This document shows, in pieces, positions 22,988 to 35,415 of a DNA stretch of 64,000 bases (within the stretch, counting starts at the first letter, position 1; every line of letters begins with the position of its first letter). The notes below the pieces were generated by a model. The model was not told where the DNA came from. It saw only the letters and a list, made by a program, of their open reading frames with translations, and did not search any database. The stretch spans positions 7,750,001 through 7,814,000 of the forward strand of contig NC_064677.1 in the NCBI RefSeq assembly GCF_023278565.1, in the 5' to 3' direction. The position numbers were made by a program, and so were the translations under genes. This DNA is from Colletotrichum lupini (taxonomy: Eukaryota; Ascomycota; Sordariomycetes; Glomerellales; Glomerellaceae).

Positions 22988-23597
22988 AAGTGGTTGATGA
23001 GTATGATTCTGATTTTGATGGCCAATAAAGGCCAGGGACTCGAGATTCCGTGGGTGTCAATGAGGAAGTGAGGTGGGAACATCAACTCAGTGCGGCCAGC
23101 TTGTTATATACCGAGTACATCTGATCTCAAAAAGGTGGGCAGCTTGATTAGATGTCTATCGTTTCTGGCTGCATCACCTTCGGAATTCTTTACCCCTCCC
23201 TTACCCCCTCCGAGCTCGCTGGCCCTGTCGTTCACGTTAGATCGTTTCGTGCAGCCTCAACAAATTGGCCCAAACACATCGTCTCCTCACAAGACACCAT
23301 ACACGGCGCCGTCTCAAGTCACCACTACCCCACGTTCGGCGCACTGTCACCCGGTTGGGTTTCCGCCACATTGTTGATTTGGACGGAAACCCCCGCCCAC
23401 TGCGACTCCCCGCACGCAGCCTATGCAAGCCTGGGGTTTTATCTTCTCTATACTCTCTATACACATACCTCGCCCTTGATCGTAATCGACAAGCCCTCAA
23501 GAGAACTTGAGAGTAAGGATCAAGATCATCTCTCAGTCTCCTCTTCAGCTTAAAGGGTGATTGGAGATATACGACCACTGGACTTCAAGTCATCGTC
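22988..23597. promoter_or_regulatory. Divergent promoter between polyol dehydrogenase and SDR
   Basis: 610 bp separate the start codons of two oppositely transcribed oxidoreductase genes, so both promoters must lie here. A CCAAT sequence sits at about 23,021. C-rich blocks (CCCCTCCC at about 23,193) could bind carbon-source regulators. A 9-bp inverted repeat with CCG and CGG ends lies at 23357-23392. Confidence 0.6.
23357..23392. promoter_or_regulatory. GGGTTTCCG-N18-CGGAAACCC inverted repeat
   Basis: Perfect 9-bp arms 18 bases apart in the divergent promoter. Each arm carries a CCG/CGG triplet, the half-site type recognised by dimeric Zn2Cys6 factors, and a gene for such a factor lies 1.8 kb away. 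Function is inferred from position and symmetry only. Confidence 0.45.
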
Positions 23598-24499
23598 ATG
23601 TCTCTCAATGGAAAGATCGCAATAGTGACAGGAGGGGCTCGAGGAATCGGTGCTGGCATAGTTCGAGCTCTTTCTAAACAAGGCGCAAGTGTAAGTCCTG
23701 ATCTTATTGCCCGAAACAGATTACCAGGTCGATCAATCAGACCTTCCTTACTTGGTATATCCACAACGGCCTCATCTTAACCGAGTCGACCTGTGATGAG
23801 AATATTGATGTTAACATAGTGCAGGTTGCATTCAATTATGTCTCTCCTTCATCCGAAGCTGCTGCTCTAAAGTTGGTTGAGGAAGTAAAGGGGTTCGGGG
23901 TTCGAGTGACGTGCATTCGTGCCGATATGGCGTCTCCTGAGGCTCCCTCTCTTATTTTGAAAGCGGCTCTTCGAGAATTTCAAACCGACAAGGTCGATAT
24001 TCTGGTGAACAACGCGGGCGTCGGAGGAAACGCACCACTTGAAGAAGTCACAATTGAAGACTATGATCGTCTGATGGCAGTCAATGTCAGAGCAGTCATC
24101 TTCATGACTCAAAGCGTCTTACCTCACATCAACCGCGGCGGTCGTATTGTCAACTTGTCTTCGATATCTGCCCGCGGTGGCTACCCGACTCAATCCGTTT
24201 ATGCCGCATCCAAAGCTGCTGTCGAAGGTCTGACACGGGTCTGGGCCACAGAGCTGGGCCACAAATACGGGGTAACTGTGAATTCAGTCAACCCTGGCCC
24301 TGTCGATACCGATATGTACCGTGCTGCCGGACCTGTGCATCTTGCGAGGATGGAAGAACAGAATAAGAAGGTTCCTGCCGAGCCCAGATGTGGAACGGAT
24401 GAGGATGTGGCAGATATCATTGTGTTCTTGTGCGAAGAAAGGTCGCGCTGGGTGACCGGGGACACGATCTGTGCGAATGGAGGTATGGTATACATATAG
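23598..24499 (+). CDS. Short-chain dehydrogenase/reductase (classical SDR)
   Basis: An NAD(P)-dependent oxidoreductase of the classical SDR class. Exons 23598-23690 and 23825-24499 join across a 134-bp intron into 255 residues. The cofactor motif TGGARGIG is at 11-18, NNAG at 93-96, the catalytic serine in NLSSIS at 143/144, and the active-site Y157-x3-K161 in YAASK. The PG motif NPGPVDTDM follows. The C-terminus WVTGDTICANGG is the usual ending of FabG-like members. FNYVSPSS after beta-2 has no acidic residue at the discriminating position, which leans toward NADP(H). Its divergent neighbour, a zinc polyol dehydrogenase, suggests the two may act in one sugar or polyol route. The substrate cannot be told from sequence. 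Confidence 0.9.
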
Positions 24500-24867
24500 A
24501 GAAGGATAGTCTTGAACTGTTTAGCCTTCGCGGCATCGGCGGGTCTCCCATGTCGACATTGATAAGGTACATGACAATACGAAACTTCAGAAATAGAGAT
24601 CTCGAGCGGGTTACCGCCTTTGGTGTCCCTTTGTGTTTCCGATTTCACTACAGAGATCCACCGGCCGACACCCCGAAATGAGCCAAAATGGACAAGTATT
24701 CGCCACGAGTGGCTAATGTTGAGATATTGCAGGAGTCGTCGCGTGGTGCTGAGGGAGCTAGGCCAAATAAAACGCAAGCCAATCGGAACTTCATCGCGAA
24801 TTAAGCGTAGCAAGTATGTCTAGACTATGGTATACTTGAGTCTCTCCTTAAAACCAAGAACATGAAG
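24500..24867. other. Convergent 3' intergenic region
   Basis: Between the SDR stop codon and the stop codon of the broken DUF4246 gene on the other strand. Nothing else recognised. Confidence 0.5.
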
Positions 24868-25221
24868 CTAGTGTTCACAGAAGTTCCACTCGGTCTTGAG
24901 CCAATTAGCCTCCTTCTCTTTCATCCACGTTCTTTCAGCCATCAGCTCCTTCCTCAGCTCCTTGGCCTGTTCCATTCCAATGGGCCACTTATCTCTGCTA
25001 AGGCTCTGTTCCCAACTCTCTCGAGCCTTCAACCAAGCGTCTTCGGAGTCAACCCACTCTTCCTGAGCCATTTCCCACTGAATCAATCCCTGATCATCTG
25101 ATGCTGGGGCGGGCAATGGACCAGTCTTAGGCTCATCAGGCCACCAGTGTTTCTGCTGAGGCGGCACGTTCGACGTGCTGATGATAGGAATGGCTGGGTC
25201 GACGAGGAAAAGAGCTACAAT
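24868..25221 (-). pseudogene. DUF4246 gene, C-terminal fragment
   Basis: The last 118 codons of a DUF4246 protein, a fungal family without known function. The frame enters from the transposon junction with IVALFLVDPAIPIIST and SNVPPQQKHWWPDEP, both typical of the family C-terminus, and ends in a Trp/Glu-rich tail. The last five bases before the element (25217-25221, ACAAT) are repeated at 32068-32072 on its other side. Removing the element and one copy restores ...RKIVALF in frame with the fragment at 32068-33783. This is the 3' end of one gene now in three pieces. Confidence 0.85.
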
Positions 25222-25424
25222 TGTTAGTATCCCTATTACAGGGTAGTTAGTTCGAACCGTAGTTAACGAAGAGATTAATTAAACTATATAAATATCTACG
25301 TAAGTATAAAAAGGAGGTTCTAACTATAGGTTAGGCTAGTTACGATAATCGTAAATAGGGCCCCCTAATTAGCCCCTACGTAGTCGGCTATATACCGCGG
25401 TCGAATTAGACTTCTAATCCGATA
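25222..25424 (-). repeat. Copia copy 1, 3' LTR (left end)
   Basis: 203 bp, starting TGTTAGTATCCC on the plus strand and ending CCGATA. It matches the LTR at 31865-32067 apart from transitions of RIP type. Confidence 0.85.
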
Positions 25425-28400
25425 CTAACTTTCTCTTTCTTTTATCGATTTAACTACTACGGTTAGAAATATAATTTAACCTCGGGCCCGTCTACTAAGT
25501 CGTCTCCTTTTCCCCCTTTTTTTTACTCTTTTTATATAACCTATCCCTCTATTTATATAATAACTTTTCCGCTACTTATAAATTACTTTAATCCCTTATT
25601 TAATACTATTTTTATAAAAGCGTTTACGAGGTTATTTTTATTATTAATCTAACGGATCTCGAGTATCTCGCGCCTTTCGTACGATTACCTAAGGGCTATA
25701 ATATCGATTATAAGCCTCTTTTCCTTCGTCGTTTTTAATTTAATAAGGTATTTATATAGCGAGTAGGAATCTATATAAATAACCGTTAGAATAAGTAAAA
25801 AGCTAATTCGATTAGTAATCTTCTTTAGCGTTATTAAAATTATATAAGAGAGGTTAACGCCGTTAATTATATTATAAACCTCTAATACTAATATACTTCT
25901 CGTTACCCGCTTATTTTTAATTAAAGAGTAATAGATTATATTACTATATATAGTAAATTCGCTCTCGCCTATACTCTCGTTAGCTAGGATAATAATATAC
26001 CCTAATTACGAAGTAAGGTCGTTATTATTTATAAATAACCTATTAATAAAGACGTAGAGCTTGCTCGTTATAAGGTCGATCGGGTAGTAAACGAGACCTT
26101 AATTAAGATTCGTCTATTACTACTTAAGCCGCTTATTAAGTACCTCGACGTCTTATTTAGTTAAATTTATAGCCTATACTACCTTAGCGTAGTTAAAAGT
26201 CGTTTTAAGCTAATAAATATTTATAATATATACCCCTCGCGCGAGCTTAGCCTTATACCGCTTCTTAATATTAGTTACGTTCGGATTAACGAGGTTAATT
26301 CTTTCGCCCTACCCCTTTTATTAAAAAACGACGGTTTCCCCTTCGATTATAAGAATCCCGCTATTAAATATTAAGGGGGTATTTATTATAAGGACCTCTT
26401 TTAGCTTCGCTATAAAGCCCGCTTTTTAAAGCTCCTTATCCTCTTTTTTTATAAAATTAATATTAAATAGGCTTAATATATCGTCGGTCTATATTCTAAC
26501 TATCCTAAATTAGTTACTTTCGTACTCTGCGATTAGTAAGTACGGGTTATATATAAAAGTAACTATTAATAATTAATTAATATAAAAATCGTAGTAGGTA
26601 GCCTACTAATAGGTACCCGATTCTACGAGCCTATATAGTAGTTTAAGCACTTTAATAATCGTACTTTCTAAATACTTACTAACTATTTCTTTCGGTAAAT
26701 AGGCTAGGATTCTCTTTATAAGCCCTATAGCTAATTAAGTATAGGCCTAGGTAATATTACGGCTTTAAATCTCGTATCCCTTCTTCTATAGCGATACTAT
26801 TAGTACTATTATTAATCGTTAGCTATAGAGCTATATAGTGGGCGATTATATAAGTAGCGTCGCTTTTTTAACGTCGCCGTACCCCTAAATTACGTATCTA
26901 AACTTCTCGTACGGCTAGGGTGTTCCTTTCCCTTTAATCTTACGAACTATTCGTAATTTAAATATATAGAGGTTTATATATTTTTCTAGGTCGTATAGGA
27001 TAAATTAATAGACCTCTCGATTACAAAGAGTGTCTATTTTAATAAGATCTAATCCCTTATACGGCTTTTTAATAGTTATAATTACGCTTTCTTTACGTAG
27101 TTTAACCGCTAGCTCGAAATCGGCTTTCTCTTTTACTATATAAAAAGTATTAATTACCTCGTCGCTAGTAATAAATTACTATATTAGGGCTTATTATCGT
27201 AGTCTTTTACGACGTCTTATTAGTAATATTAGTACCCTTTTAGCAATATCCTCTTCCTCGTTATTTATTAGTACTATTACGACGATTTTATTAAGGATAA
27301 TTTCTTATACCTCTACCGCGGGTTATTTAGTTTCCTCTAGCTCTTCTTCTTTTTATAAGTTAAAAATTACCTCGTTAGGATCTATATAGTACGGTCTAAC
27401 TACTATAATTAATACTTTAAGTAGCTAGTTACGATCTCTCGTAACTATATAAGAGCGCTCGTTAACGGAAATTAATTTATATAGCCCAGCCTATTATTAA
27501 GTAATTTCGCGCTATATTCGTATATTTAAATTTAGTAGTATATTTAAATTATTCCCTATATCGGGCCTATTGCGTATAGTAATTACTTCGTTAACTTACT
27601 TTTTTATACTTACTTCGCGTAGTGCCCGTATTACTTTTTTAACTACTTAGGCTCGTTAGCTTATACCTAGCGACGGTAGCGAGGCTAAGGTCGTTCTTAA
27701 ATATGCTCTAAATACTAATAGCGTTAATATAAGTCCGTTAAGCCCTATAGTATCGTTATAGTATTTAAGTACTATCTAGAGGTATTCGTTATTAGTAAAA
27801 TCCGGATTTTCCTTTTTAATAATTCTAAACGCCCTTTTTAATTACTAATATACCCTTTTTACCTTTTTAATACTATAATACGCTTTAATAAGTACGACTT
27901 TTAGCTATATACCGTAGGCCGTCGCATTATCCCTAAATTCTACTAACTTAAAGCTAGTACTAGCGTCGGTTCTAATACCGTTTAGCGGTCCTTAGTATAT
28001 ATCGATCTAGCTTTTTCGTAGGGCTGCCTATACTATTTTTACTTATAGATCTTAAAAAAATTACCTTACTTAGAAAGATATAAATACGTCGATTATATAT
28101 AGTACTAGCTAACTATTTAAATAGAAAATATCGACGACTATTTCTTAGTTAAAGTTAAGCTTATTATATAATTTAAACTTAAATCTATATAGGCTTTGCG
28201 TATTTATCTAGTATTAGTAATATACTTTCGTTAACTACTCTAGCGCCCCTATTTTAATATTATTATTACTTAATTACTTTAAGAGGTTATATAGCCTCGT
28301 AACCGACGGGTACCCGAATCTCTAATATAGTTTTCTAAGCTTACTTTTCGTTAGGTAATTAATTAACTTCGTATTATTAATAAGCTTTATGAACGTATAC

Positions 28401-31400
28401 CCCTATTGTCGTTCAACTATCTCGAAGTACTTACTACTAGAGATTCTATTCCTTATATTATTAAATATAATACCTAGTTAATCTATGTCTTTTAAATATA
28501 AGAGAAATAGGGTATTAATAAGTAAAATATAAAAAGTTATCGTTCCGAAGTATATCTCTACTTTTACTATACCTAGGGCGATAATTTCCTTACCTAGGCT
28601 AAAACTAATCCTTATAATACCCGCTATTAACGTATTAAGCGTTATTAATACGATCTTTTATAGCGCTTAGAATTACCCTTTTCTTTTAGTTAACTATTAT
28701 AATGCCCTAGTATTTAGGATAATCTTATAAAAATCGTCTAGGCCGTACCTTTTACTCGTATAGAATACTTATATAAGCTTAGTATTCGAGGGATCTAAGT
28801 AATATAAAAAGGACCCCTCTAGCTACCCCTAAATTTACTTAGTACTATATTCCTTTTTTTTAAATATCGAGAGAGATAGCGTCTTTTCTTTAATTATTAA
28901 GAAAATAAGCTTTGGCCTTATTAAATTCGCCCTTTTAGCCGCCTCTATATCCGTTATTTAAAGGACCTTTTTTTATTATCCGTAAATAAAAGCCTACTTA
29001 TTAAGAGCTTCCGCTACCCTCTATTTGTTTAGCCTCGTATATCCTCTAGAAGCTAATAGGGTAAAAAAAAAATAGTTAATATCTTTAATTTTATTATAAT
29101 CTAATTCGTTAATATAGGGAGTAAGATCTTCCTTATCTTCCGAATCTCTTATAGGGGGTATATACTTTAGGCTACTACTTTAGCTACCGTTACTAAGTTC
29201 TATACCCCCGGATCTGCCCTTATATATAATAAGGAATTAGTTAAACTAACGAGGGCTAGTTTTACTATCTACTACCCTCGACTTTTTATACTATTCGTAC
29301 AATTTAGCACGCTCTTCCTTAGAGTAGTTACTTAACTAATATTCATCCTTTTTATAAATATAGTATTACTTCTTTTATTACCCTACCTATAAGTTAAATC
29401 TCTACCTATTTAACGAATCTAGGCCTCTTTATTAGCGATTATTATATTTAGCCTCTTTTCCTTTCTTATTATACGTTCGATCGACTTAATATTATTAATA
29501 AGGGCCGTTATATATCTAGAGGTAGGTTTAGCGCGGTATTCTTATTTTAATATTAAAGCTAGATCTTAGCCTCGAGTAGAACGTCTCGTAGTTTTTAGGT
29601 GCTTAGTATAAGGTAATCTTTACTTTTAGTATATACTAAACTACGGTATAAAAATATCCGACTTTTTACTCATTTATTTCTTTATTTAGCTAGGTTTTTA
29701 CTAGCTTATCGATTTAATTAATAAGCTCTTCGAGGATCTCTACTCGCAATTTGCCTTTTATTATCTTAACTATAAATATAAAAGAAATCGCTCGTAGTTT
29801 AGATAGGAGCTCTAAGTTCTTATTATAAGTCTCGAAGCGGCTTCGGATTACGTTAATTATACTAAGAAAGTCGTTTCGATCGAGATTACGTACCGCTTCG
29901 TAATAATAATTAGAGGCTTTATTTACGAGTATAATATTAATTACTAAATAGTACTAGTGTTCCTTAATTCTGACTTTTTTATAGTAATCGTAAAATATCG
30001 TTAGGGTTTCTTATAAGACCTTATACTTCCCCCTAGAGTATAATTTCTCTTTTAAGAAGATCTTTTTAAGGTCTATAAATTACCTCGTATTTGCTATTAA
30101 ATTTTTAGTATTTATATACGAACCCTGCGTCGCTACGTATTATTAATAACTTCGGGTCGTTTACTTCCTTTTTTATTAGCCAATCGGCGCCGAATTTCGT
30201 ATTAGTAGCGGTAACGAGTTATAGATCAAAATAAATAGAATTATCGATTATCGTACTTCTAGTATTATATTTTACCTTAGTATATCTTTTTATAATAATA
30301 GATTTCCGTTAGTAATTATAAAGAGGAAATCTGGGTCGTTTACCTTTTTTTTAAATTCATTAAAGCGATTATACGCTCTATTAACCTATGCCTAGTTCTA
30401 TAATACGAATTCCTCCTCTATAATTATTACTACTAATATTTCGTATAGCTCTTGCGATTATAATTATATTAATAATACCCCTCGCCCATAAAGGAATTTA
30501 TTAACTACTTTCGTAATTCCTAAGCTTACGTTCGTAAACTATTTATCTAATTAATAACTAAGGTCGTCTACGATCTCGTAAAATAGGGGTTACCCCTATA
30601 GCCCCTTTTTCTTATAAACCTTAGTTAAATAGATTAATACTACGTTAATTTACTCGCCGTTAAGCTAATTTATAATTTTATATATCTACGTCCCCTAATA
30701 GTCCGGGTTAATATTTACCTACTTATAAGGGATTAGGATTCTATTTAGGATCGGGTTTCGTCTTTTTTTTTTTACCCTAACTCGCTAAGGGTCGTGCTCT
30801 AGCTTATACTTATATTAATAATCGCTAGCGTATTTAATTTTAATAAGGATATATTTAATCCGCGCGTAGGTCGTAATAAATCCGTACTTTTACTACTTAA
30901 CGAATTTATTAAGGTCTAGGAGATTTTTATTTCCTCTTGCCGTTTTACTACTACTCTCGTTTTTACTATTTTTAGTAATTACTATTACCTTTTTAAGTTA
31001 CTAACTATCGTACTTACTAAGATCCTCTTTTTTATTTAATATAAAAAGGTAGGTTTTAGTAGTTCCTTTTTATAATAGTAGCGGTAGACGTTTATATTAT
31101 TATAGGATAATATAATAATTAGTCTTAGGATCTTTACTAGTTACTAATTTCCGCTATCCCGTATACTTCTAGCCTCCTAAGCCTCGTGCTCTTTATAATT
31201 TCTAAATAGCTTCCTTAGTTAATTTCTAAGATTTATAATACTCTTAGCTCGATACCGTTAGGACCTCTAAATCCCCTCCTCTTTTATTAAACCGTCCCCT
31301 ATATTATATTCTTAAATAATACCCGGGGGGTAGTTAAAGGAGCTATGAGGAAGTTATTTAGATCGCGGGCTTAAGGTTATATTTATAAGATCCTCGTAAT

Positions 31401-31864
31401 AATAAACTTTCTTATATACCGTAGATTTTTTAGCTTAATAACTCCTATAAAGTTACCTTTATTACTAAATAAGAATATTTACGTTTAGAGATCCCCTTTT
31501 TTAATTACGTAGTGCTTTTTTATATTATATTTTTATTAATTTAACTAGTTAATTTCTAATCGCAGGCCGGCTATAAAAAAATTATTTAGTAAAAAAGCTA
31601 CTCGGGGCGACGGTAAAAGGCTAGTTACTTAAGTAGTTCCGTTAATTAACGTAGTTTAACGTAATAAACGTCGACCTTTTATAAGTAGTAAAGGGCTATA
31701 ATTACTTAATTCCGTGCGGTATTCGAGAATCGCCTCCTTTTTTATTTATTTCTATAAGGTTAATTAGTACGAATCTCTTATCCCGTGCAGTATTAAAAAG
31801 TCGTTTTTTTTACGTAATAAGATACCTTACCGATTTATAATAGTAAAATTTAATTACTAATTAG

Positions 31865-32067
31865 TATTAGTATCCCTATTATAAAGTAATTAGTTCGAAC
31901 CGTAGTTAACGAAGAGATTAATTAAACTATATAAATATCTGCGTAGGTATAAAAAGGAGGTTCTAACCGTAGGTTAGGCTGGCTACGATAATCGTAAATA
32001 GGGCCCCCTAATTGGCCCCTGCGCAGTCGGCTGTATGCCGCGGTCGAATTGGACTTCCAATCCGATA
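31865..32067 (-). repeat. Copia copy 1, 5' LTR (right end)
   Basis: 203 bp. The outer half (about 31,970-32,067) keeps CpA and TpG that are mutated in the partner LTR, so it is close to the ancestral sequence. The target duplication ACAAT follows at 32068-32072. Confidence 0.85.
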
Positions 32068-33783
32068 ACAATCTTCCTATGGCCAGGCTTTGAGGGATCT
32101 GCCAGCTTGAAGGGAGAGACTTGGTGTTAGAGGAGGTTAGGGAAGAACAACGCCCGGCCGCCTTTTGTCTGTACTGATCCCACATTCTGAAATGTGTGGC
32201 CACGAGGTTCGATTGCGAATGCCTGCTTGATACTCCACCAGTCGTACTGCTCATAGTCGAGCGAGGTTCGTGAGCCAGAATCGTCAAGGTCTTCTCTGTT
32301 GGCACATGTCCGGAAGTTGAGAGTGCAGTCCGTGATGTTCTCACAATCGTAGTAGTACAGTGCTGTGCTGACGATATGTTCGTTCAGAAGACCTTCAGTA
32401 TGCCAAGAGCCACCTTTGTATTCAGGGTTTTCTGGCGTGAGATGGATATTGGCCAGCTTGACAATGACTTGACAGCGGTCTTTGCATCCAAAGAAGCCAC
32501 TGCTTCTGATGTCGGAGGCGGCGAATTTGACGTAATCTTTGGCCTCGGGGTCAGCGTCAGGAAGCGCAGGGCCATGAGTCTCTCTGAACCAGGCTTTGTC
32601 ACGAGCGTTGCGTCCCAGATCCTTTCGGTTTCGTGGAACTTCTCCCTCGGCAAGAGGACGTGCCTGGGGCCTGCAAGCACGGCGTCGACCGCAGATTTCC
32701 GGACAAGGGCACACTGGCTTTTGAACATTGGATGTTACGAGACGCTGAATCGCAAACTTATCCTCCCAGTTGTAGATAAGATCCCAAGCTGGCAAAGACT
32801 TCTCAATGAGCTTCTCGATGATTGGATAGAGGTGAGCCTGCTCTACAGGATGAAGGTTGTTGATGTAGCTTGCAATCTTGGCTTTTCCTGTGATTCGATC
32901 GAGGTCCACATCACATGGTAGCCATTGAAACTCCCTGCTCAACACCTTGTTTCTCGAAGTACTCCTCCAAGAAGTGGCAGGAGATAGTGTAGCCTCCGCC
33001 TTTGTCGGCTGACGTATTGTAGTACCCATGTCGCAGTAGTCAAGAGCGTCATCAACGCCGATTGTGCGATCATGAAGCACCTTAGAGCTGCCATATACCA
33101 AAGGCCAGAGGGAAGGATGGACCAAATCCAAGACTTGATAGTTGCTGTTAGGGTGCCAGTCTTTGCAGTTTGAGGGGACATCCTCAAGTGGCTTGACAGT
33201 ATCTTGGATACACTTGGCGAACTCGGGGGTTAGGATGCTGTCAGACTTGATGACGGCAGTGCAGTAATCGTAGACCGGCATAAGCCCTGTCTGTTCATAC
33301 ACTTCCGCTTTCTTCCGTAGTTCACTGATGCACTGGAGGTCGTTAGCGCTGATATACTATAATGAAGACACAAGTCACCTTACCGCATCGGCCATAGAAG
33401 GAGTGAAGTGAGCATTCTCGATATACGATGCCCAGTCGATTGTCAAAGCCTCCGATTTCCACTTTGCAGCAATACTGTCGTCTTTGACCTTGAGCCACCA
33501 CTGAGGTTTATCAGACAATTCGTTAACAACCCTCATCATGCAACATTCGCGGACCAGAAGCGTGACGGCTTCCCATTCGCCCAGGAACAAAACAGGAAAT
33601 CTCTCTTTCAGACTGGGCATATGTCCAAGATTAAGACCTGCCCCGGGACGTTCGACAACCAGTTGTTCCAGAGTCAATTGAAACGCATCAGTGATCGTGA
33701 CTGGACTTCAGGCCTATAGAGGCTCACCTTGAATGAGCAATGATGGTATCTCCATACCGCCTGCTTAATGAGGAGGTTGAGAC
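32068..33783 (-). pseudogene. DUF4246 gene, central fragment
   Basis: The main body of the DUF4246 gene lies between two transposons. An upstream exon (frame at about 33,690-33,375) has LNLGHMPSLKERFPV and the family signature ELSDKPQWWLKVKDD. After a poorly defined short intron the frame continues from about 33,340 to 32,130 with ASYINNLHP, NPEYKGGSWHTEGLLNEHI and TALYYYDCENIT, all hallmarks of the family. A TAA at 32127-32129 stands where homologues read a Gln in FPNLLQ. The frame then continues HQVSPFKLADPSKPGHRKIV to the element. The apparent intron near 33,355 is only about 27-35 bp, so a small deletion there is possible. Base composition is ordinary, unlike the flanks. Confidence 0.85.
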
Positions 33784-33988
33784 TGTCGGATTGGAAGTCC
33801 AATTCGACCGCGGCATACAGCCGACTGCGCAGGGGCCAATTGGGGGCCCTATTTACGATTATCGTAGCCAGCCTAACCTACGGTTAGAACCTCCTTTTTA
33901 CACTTACTACGTAGATATTTATATAGTTTAATTAATCTCTTCGTTAACTACGGTTCGAACTAACTACTTTATAATAAGGATACTAATA
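33784..33988 (+). repeat. Copia copy 2, 5' LTR
   Basis: 205 bp from TGTCGGATTGG to GGATACTAATA. The first 100 bases keep CpA/TpG, and the rest is depleted. The final TA stands where an intact element would have CA. Confidence 0.85.
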
Positions 33989-35192
33989 CTAATTAGTAAT
34001 TAAACTCTACTATTATAAATTAGTAAAGTATCTCGCTATATAAAAAAGACGACCTCTTAATACCGTATAAGATAAGAGATTTATACTAATTAACCTTATA
34101 GAAATAGATAAAAAAAGAGGCGATTTTTAAATACCGTACGGAATTAAGTAATTATAGCCCTTTATTACTTACGAGAGGTCGATATTTACTATATTAAACT
34201 ACGTTAATTAATAGAACCGCTTAAGTAACTAGCCTTTTACCGTCGCCCTAAGTAGCTTTTTTACTAAACGACTTTTCTATAGCCGGCCCGCGATTAGAAA
34301 TTAACTAAGGAAGCTATTTAGAGATTATAAAGAGTACGAGGCTTAGGAGGCTAGAAGTATATAGGATAATAGAAATCGGTAACTAGTAAAGATCCTAAAA
34401 CTAATTACTATATCTTCTTATAGTAATATAAACGTCTACTACTATTATTATTAAAAAGAACTACTAAAACCTACCCTTTTTTACTAAATAAAAAGGAGGA
34501 TCTTAATAAGTACGATAGTTAGCGATTTAAAAAGGTAGTAGTAATTATTAAAAATAGTAAAAACGAGAGTAGTAGTAAAATAGTAAGAAGAAGCGGGAAT
34601 CTCTTAGACCTTAATAAATTCGTTAGGTAGTAAAAGTACGGATTTATTACGACTTGCGCGCGGATTAAATATATCCCTATTAAGATTAAATACGCTAGCG
34701 ACCGCTAATATAGGTATAAGCTAGAGCAAGCCCCTTAGCGAGTTAGGGTAAAAAAAAAGAGGACGAAACCCGATCCTAAATAGAATCCTAATCCTTTATA
34801 AATAGGTAAATATTAACCCGGATTATTAGGGGACGTAGATATATAAAATCGTAGATTAGCCTAACGGCGAGTAAATTAACGCGGTATTAATCTATTTAAC
34901 TAAGGTTTATAAAAAAAAGGGGCTATAGGGGCAACCCCTATTTTATAAAATCGTAGACGACCTTAGCTACTAGCTAGACGAATAGTTCGCGAGCGTAAGC
35001 CTAGGAATTATAAAAGTAGTTAATAGATTCCTTTACGGGCGAGGGGTATTATTAGCGTAATTATAATCGCGAGAGCTATACGAAATACTAATAGTAATAA
35101 TTATAAAAGAGGAATTCGTATTATAGAACTAGGCACAGGTTAATAGAGCGTATAATCGCTTTAACGAATTTAAAAAAAGGGTAAACGACCTA

Positions 35193-35415
35193 TATTACGA
35201 AAGGGAACTCGAGGTAGGTCGGAACGCTACTATATTAACCTAATTAACTAAAGACTTAATATAAAGAGGGAAAAAATAGAATAGTAAGTAGAAGCTAATA
35301 GGCTAGCCCTTTAGGCCTAGCGGTCTAGCTCGTTACGTAATTACTAAGAGCTTAGCCTCGTAGCCTAAGGCTAAGCTATAGGGCCCATAGGGCCCTAGTA
35401 CCTACTACCGTAATA
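35193..35415 (-). repeat. Gypsy element, 3' LTR (left end)
   Basis: 223 bp, same length as its partner. It starts TATTACGAAAGGG (TG changed to TA) and ends CCGTAATA. Confidence 0.85.

Larger units (their letters stand above)
25222..32067 (-). mobile_element. Ty1/copia-type LTR retrotransposon, RIP-inactivated (copy 1)
   Basis: A 6,846-bp element bounded by two 203-bp LTRs and a 5-bp target duplication ACAAT, inserted in the DUF4246 gene. A polypurine tract (minus strand, beside 25,425) and LTR polarity place transcription on the minus strand. CpA and TpG are almost absent, CpG is common and stops fill every frame, as expected from RIP. Despite this an integrase-like segment is recognisable at about 27,950-28,150 and an RNase H-like segment (with RSVLxSE) at about 25,930-26,090. 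Integrase lies upstream of RNase H, the order in Ty1/copia and not Ty3/gypsy. The element cannot encode protein now. Confidence 0.82.

Noticed and set aside
31922..32344. 140-codon minus-strand frame crossing the copia LTR/DUF4246 junction
   Set aside because: It fuses LTR sequence with the wrong phase of the DUF4246 fragment. It is chance read-through.
33355..33378. Normal intron in the central DUF4246 fragment
   Set aside because: The sequence between the two in-frame parts is only about 27-35 bp with two stops, shorter than typical fungal introns, so a decayed or partly deleted intron is as likely. It is left unresolved.
33940..33965. GGTTCGAAC sequence resembling a tRNA B box
   Set aside because: It is part of the copia LTR, is repeated in every LTR, and has no acceptor, D-arm or anticodon structure around it.
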